DNA from: Oscillatoriales cyanobacterium CG2_30_40_61
GTDB lineage: Bacteria > Cyanobacteriota > Cyanobacteriia > Cyanobacteriales > Microcoleaceae
Assembly (NCBI GenBank): GCA_001873365.1
Contig: MNYZ01000099.1
Span: forward strand, 20,342-84,341
Direction: 5' to 3'
Length of the DNA stretch: 64,000 nucleotides
Shown one piece after another: positions 62,165 through 64,000 of the stretch (positions are counted from its first letter, which is position 1; each line of letters starts with the position of its first letter). A program made the position numbers and the translations under genes. The notes beneath the pieces are model-generated. The model was given only the letters and a program-made list of their open reading frames with translations. It ran no database searches and was not told the origin of the DNA.

Positions 62165-64000
62165 ATGGCTTCCCGAAAAGGCTTTTTTGGTTCTCGTGCT
62201 CCGCAGCATCAGCAGTCTTTTGTTCTTGAACCGATCCTGACACCGAGTGGTTTTATTGATGGTGGGGACGATACACCTGATCCGGTTAATGTAGAACTGG
62301 TAACACCCCTGGATGATGAATTCGAGATCTCAACAGACGAAGGGGATATTACAGATGGTGGTGAAGATTTAGCGATACACCCAGAGGAAATCCCAGATGT
62401 CTTAGCGGATGACGACCTGGAAGAAATATCTTTTGTTACTCAGTTAGACTCAGATCAAGATATTACTGATCAAAGTCAGGACTTAGTTGGGGAAGATTTA
62501 GACACCCTTGATACACCCTCTCCAGAAGATCCTCAAAACCCGGAAAATGTAGCTGAAACCGATCCAAAACTATTAGAAACTCAAGACTTTAATCCGGTTG
62601 CTGAAATTACTGAAGAAAGCAATATCTCTGAAAATCCAGACAGTGAAACATCATTAAACTTAACAGATACAGTTACTGAAGAAACAACTGCTGATGTAGC
62701 TTCGCAAGTTGATCAAACCGATAACAGTGTTTCAAAATTAGATCCGGATCAAGTAGCTTCAATTTCATTAGATGAATCCAATCACTCTGAAGATAATTCT
62801 TCAGATAGTAACACAGAAACCCCACAAGAAAATACTTTAGATGTCACTGAAAATACTGAAGATTTATCAATCCAAAATCAAACTGAATTACCACCTGAAT
62901 CTGAGGTTAACGGTGAACAACTTAATAGCGAAACTGAGCTAGAAACCGATAATCAAACTGCTTCAGAAGAAACCACAACAGAATTGACACCAACTGAACC
63001 AATACAAGCAGAAAGTCAAGTTGATGTCGTAGATGCGATCGCCACCTCAACACCTAACTTTGAATTTGATTCAGGAGTGTTTACCGTTGGGGAAAATGGA
63101 GAAGTTGGAATTGATTATCTATTTGATGGTGGGAAATATAAAGGACAATTAGCCATCTTCAGTTTAGATGGGATGGAACAATTTGAACCCGGTTCATCGG
63201 AATTTATTCAAGAAGCAGCTAGTCGAGCTTTAAGTAACTCGGAATTGGGTCATATTGTGATTTATGATGCTACTGAAGGAGCTAAATTCAGTGGAGAATT
63301 ATCTAACGAAGTTGATTGGAACCAAGGTGAATATCAGGGTGTAAAAACTTTCAATATGCAAGCTGGAGATCAGTTTGCAATTATGTTAGTTCCTAATGGA
63401 AAAGTCGCCCAAATTTTTCACAATCCTGATGCAGAAGATGCGCTGCGTCCTCTATTTTCCTTAGCAACTGCTAATCCTGAAGATGGATTTAATGTCGGAC
63501 AAATTGCTGATGTTACTGGCGATGGAAATACCTTCGTGATGGAGGATTTACGAGTAGATGGAAATACCGATAAAGACTACAATGATATTATTTTTCAAGT
63601 CCGAGGAGCAACGGGAAAAGCTGTTCATTTAGATGAAGTTATTAACCCAGCAAAAGACTGGCGAACTTCTGATTTAGGTGAAGGATTAATTGCCTATGCT
63701 AAACCTTATATTACCCCAGAAGATCCACTTCCAGAAATTGAGGATGATCTCGCTTCGTTAGTCGATGAGCTTGATGGTTTACTCACAGATGATTCTGATT
63801 TAGAATCAGAAACATCACCGGAAGTTATTGTTGATGAAACTACTACTGAAGTAGAAACAGAATCAGAAGTTATTGTTGATGAAACTACTACTGAAGTAGA
63901 AACAGAATCAGAAGTTATTGTTGATGAAACTACTACTGAAGTAGAAACATCACCGGAAGTTATTGTTGATGAAACTACTACTGAAGTAGAAACATCACCG
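62165..64000 (+). CDS. Large acidic repeat protein with DUF4114 domain, partial (3' end outside window)
   Basis: An open frame of 612 codons from the ATG at 62165 runs to the window edge. The N-terminal ~300 residues are very acidic and rich in D, E, S, T, Q and N, with no signal peptide at the start. A DUF4114-like domain at about 300-510 includes FDSGVFTVGENGEVGIDYLF, VADVTGDGNTFVMEDLRVDG-type loops (D-x-T-G-D-G-N as possible calcium sites) and DKDYNDIIFQVRGATGKAVH. From residue 551 a 15-residue repeat begins: S(P/E)EVIVDETTTEVET. DUF4114 proteins are often large calcium-binding exported adhesin-like proteins using type I secretion. The C-terminus and any secretion signal are outside the window. 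Confidence 0.8.
   Translation, partial: MASRKGFFGSRAPQHQQSFVLEPILTPSGFIDGGDDTPDPVNVELVTPLDDEFEISTDEGDITDGGEDLAIHPEEIPDVLADDDLEEISFVTQLDSDQDITDQSQDLVGEDLDTLDTPSPEDPQNPENVAETDPKLLETQDFNPVAEITEESNISENPDSETSLNLTDTVTEETTADVASQVDQTDNSVSKLDPDQVASISLDESNHSEDNSSDSNTETPQENTLDVTENTEDLSIQNQTELPPESEVNGEQLNSETELETDNQTASEETTTELTPTEPIQAESQVDVVDAIATSTPNFEFDSGVFTVGENGEVGIDYLFDGGKYKGQLAIFSLDGMEQFEPGSSEFIQEAASRALSNSELGHIVIYDATEGAKFSGELSNEVDWNQGEYQGVKTFNMQAGDQFAIMLVPNGKVAQIFHNPDAEDALRPLFSLATANPEDGFNVGQIADVTGDGNTFVMEDLRVDGNTDKDYNDIIFQVRGATGKAVHLDEVINPAKDWRTSDLGEGLIAYAKPYITPEDPLPEIEDDLASLVDELDGLLTDDSDLESETSPEVIVDETTTEVETESEVIVDETTTEVETESEVIVDETTTEVETSPEVIVDETTTEVETSP
63815..64000 (+). repeat. 45-bp tandem repeat in the DUF4114 gene
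   Basis: Four complete and part of a fifth 45-bp units (15 codons, S-P/S-E-E-V-I-V-D-E-T-T-T-E-V-E-T) run to the window end and probably continue. The units are nearly identical in DNA. Differences are at the first two codons only. Confidence 0.9.

Overview
The window looks like chromosome of a filamentous, non-heterocystous cyanobacterium, most like Planktothrix/Oscillatoria. The reasons are frequent HIP1-type GCGATCGC octamers, AT-rich coding sequence, cyanobacterial marker genes (SasA clock kinase, probable NblB, DUF760, GUN4-like protein, short-form HisG, Calvin-type aldolase), long runs of GGGAATA/GGTAATA heptamers and many dispersed palindromes. The genus is inferred from style, not from a marker gene.

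Layout. 1-6.2 kb: a cut-off membrane GTPase, an AI-2E family transporter, then hopanoid genes hpnB and shc separated by a DUF4160/DUF2442 pair. 6.2-18.3 kb: a GUN4-like membrane protein, a candidate 6S RNA, a large helical-repeat membrane protein, an ABC exporter, hisG, a glutathione transferase, an OmpR-type regulator, fructose-bisphosphate aldolase, tRNA-Lys, aldose epimerase and a CapA-like protein. 18.7-26.1 kb: small conserved protein, CBS protein, HEAT protein (NblB-like), oxidoreductase, ispF, and a solute-binding lipoprotein followed closely by larB. 26.1-33.7 kb: an accessory block on the minus strand, a type I restriction-modification operon (hsdM, ParD-like gene, half-size hsdS, ParD/ParE pair, hsdR) bordered by repeats and a 284-bp tandem duplication. 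34-41 kb: tRNA-Val and an exopolysaccharide locus (two glycosyltransferases, divergent outer-membrane export protein and Wzc-like chain-length/kinase protein). 41-45.6 kb: argJ, three tandem 62-63-residue paralogs of unknown function, and hopanoid genes hpnH and hpnA. 45.6-55 kb: RND permease, small secreted protein, YdcF-like protein, CHAT protease-like protein, HMA metal-binding protein, DUF760, MutT-type Nudix protein, sasA. 55-64 kb: DUF2079 membrane protein, a STAND/NB-ARC regulator and TPR Ser/Thr kinase operon ending in a frameshifted exported protein, a decayed two-partner-secretion exoprotein, and the start of a large acidic DUF4114 repeat protein.

Themes. Hopanoid synthesis is split over two loci 37 kb apart: Shc cyclises squalene, HpnH adds adenosine, and HpnA and HpnB are thought to act on the side chain. 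Mobile palindromic and MITE-like repeats have shaped this DNA: they sit inside two reading frames (CHAT and RND permease), form the C-terminal codons of hsdS and of a broken exported protein, and surround the restriction block. The most unusual items are the triplet of small paralogs, the in-frame palindromes, the restriction operon with embedded toxin-antitoxin-like genes, and the NB-ARC/kinase operon. No CRISPR array, rRNA, intact insertion sequence or replication origin was seen.
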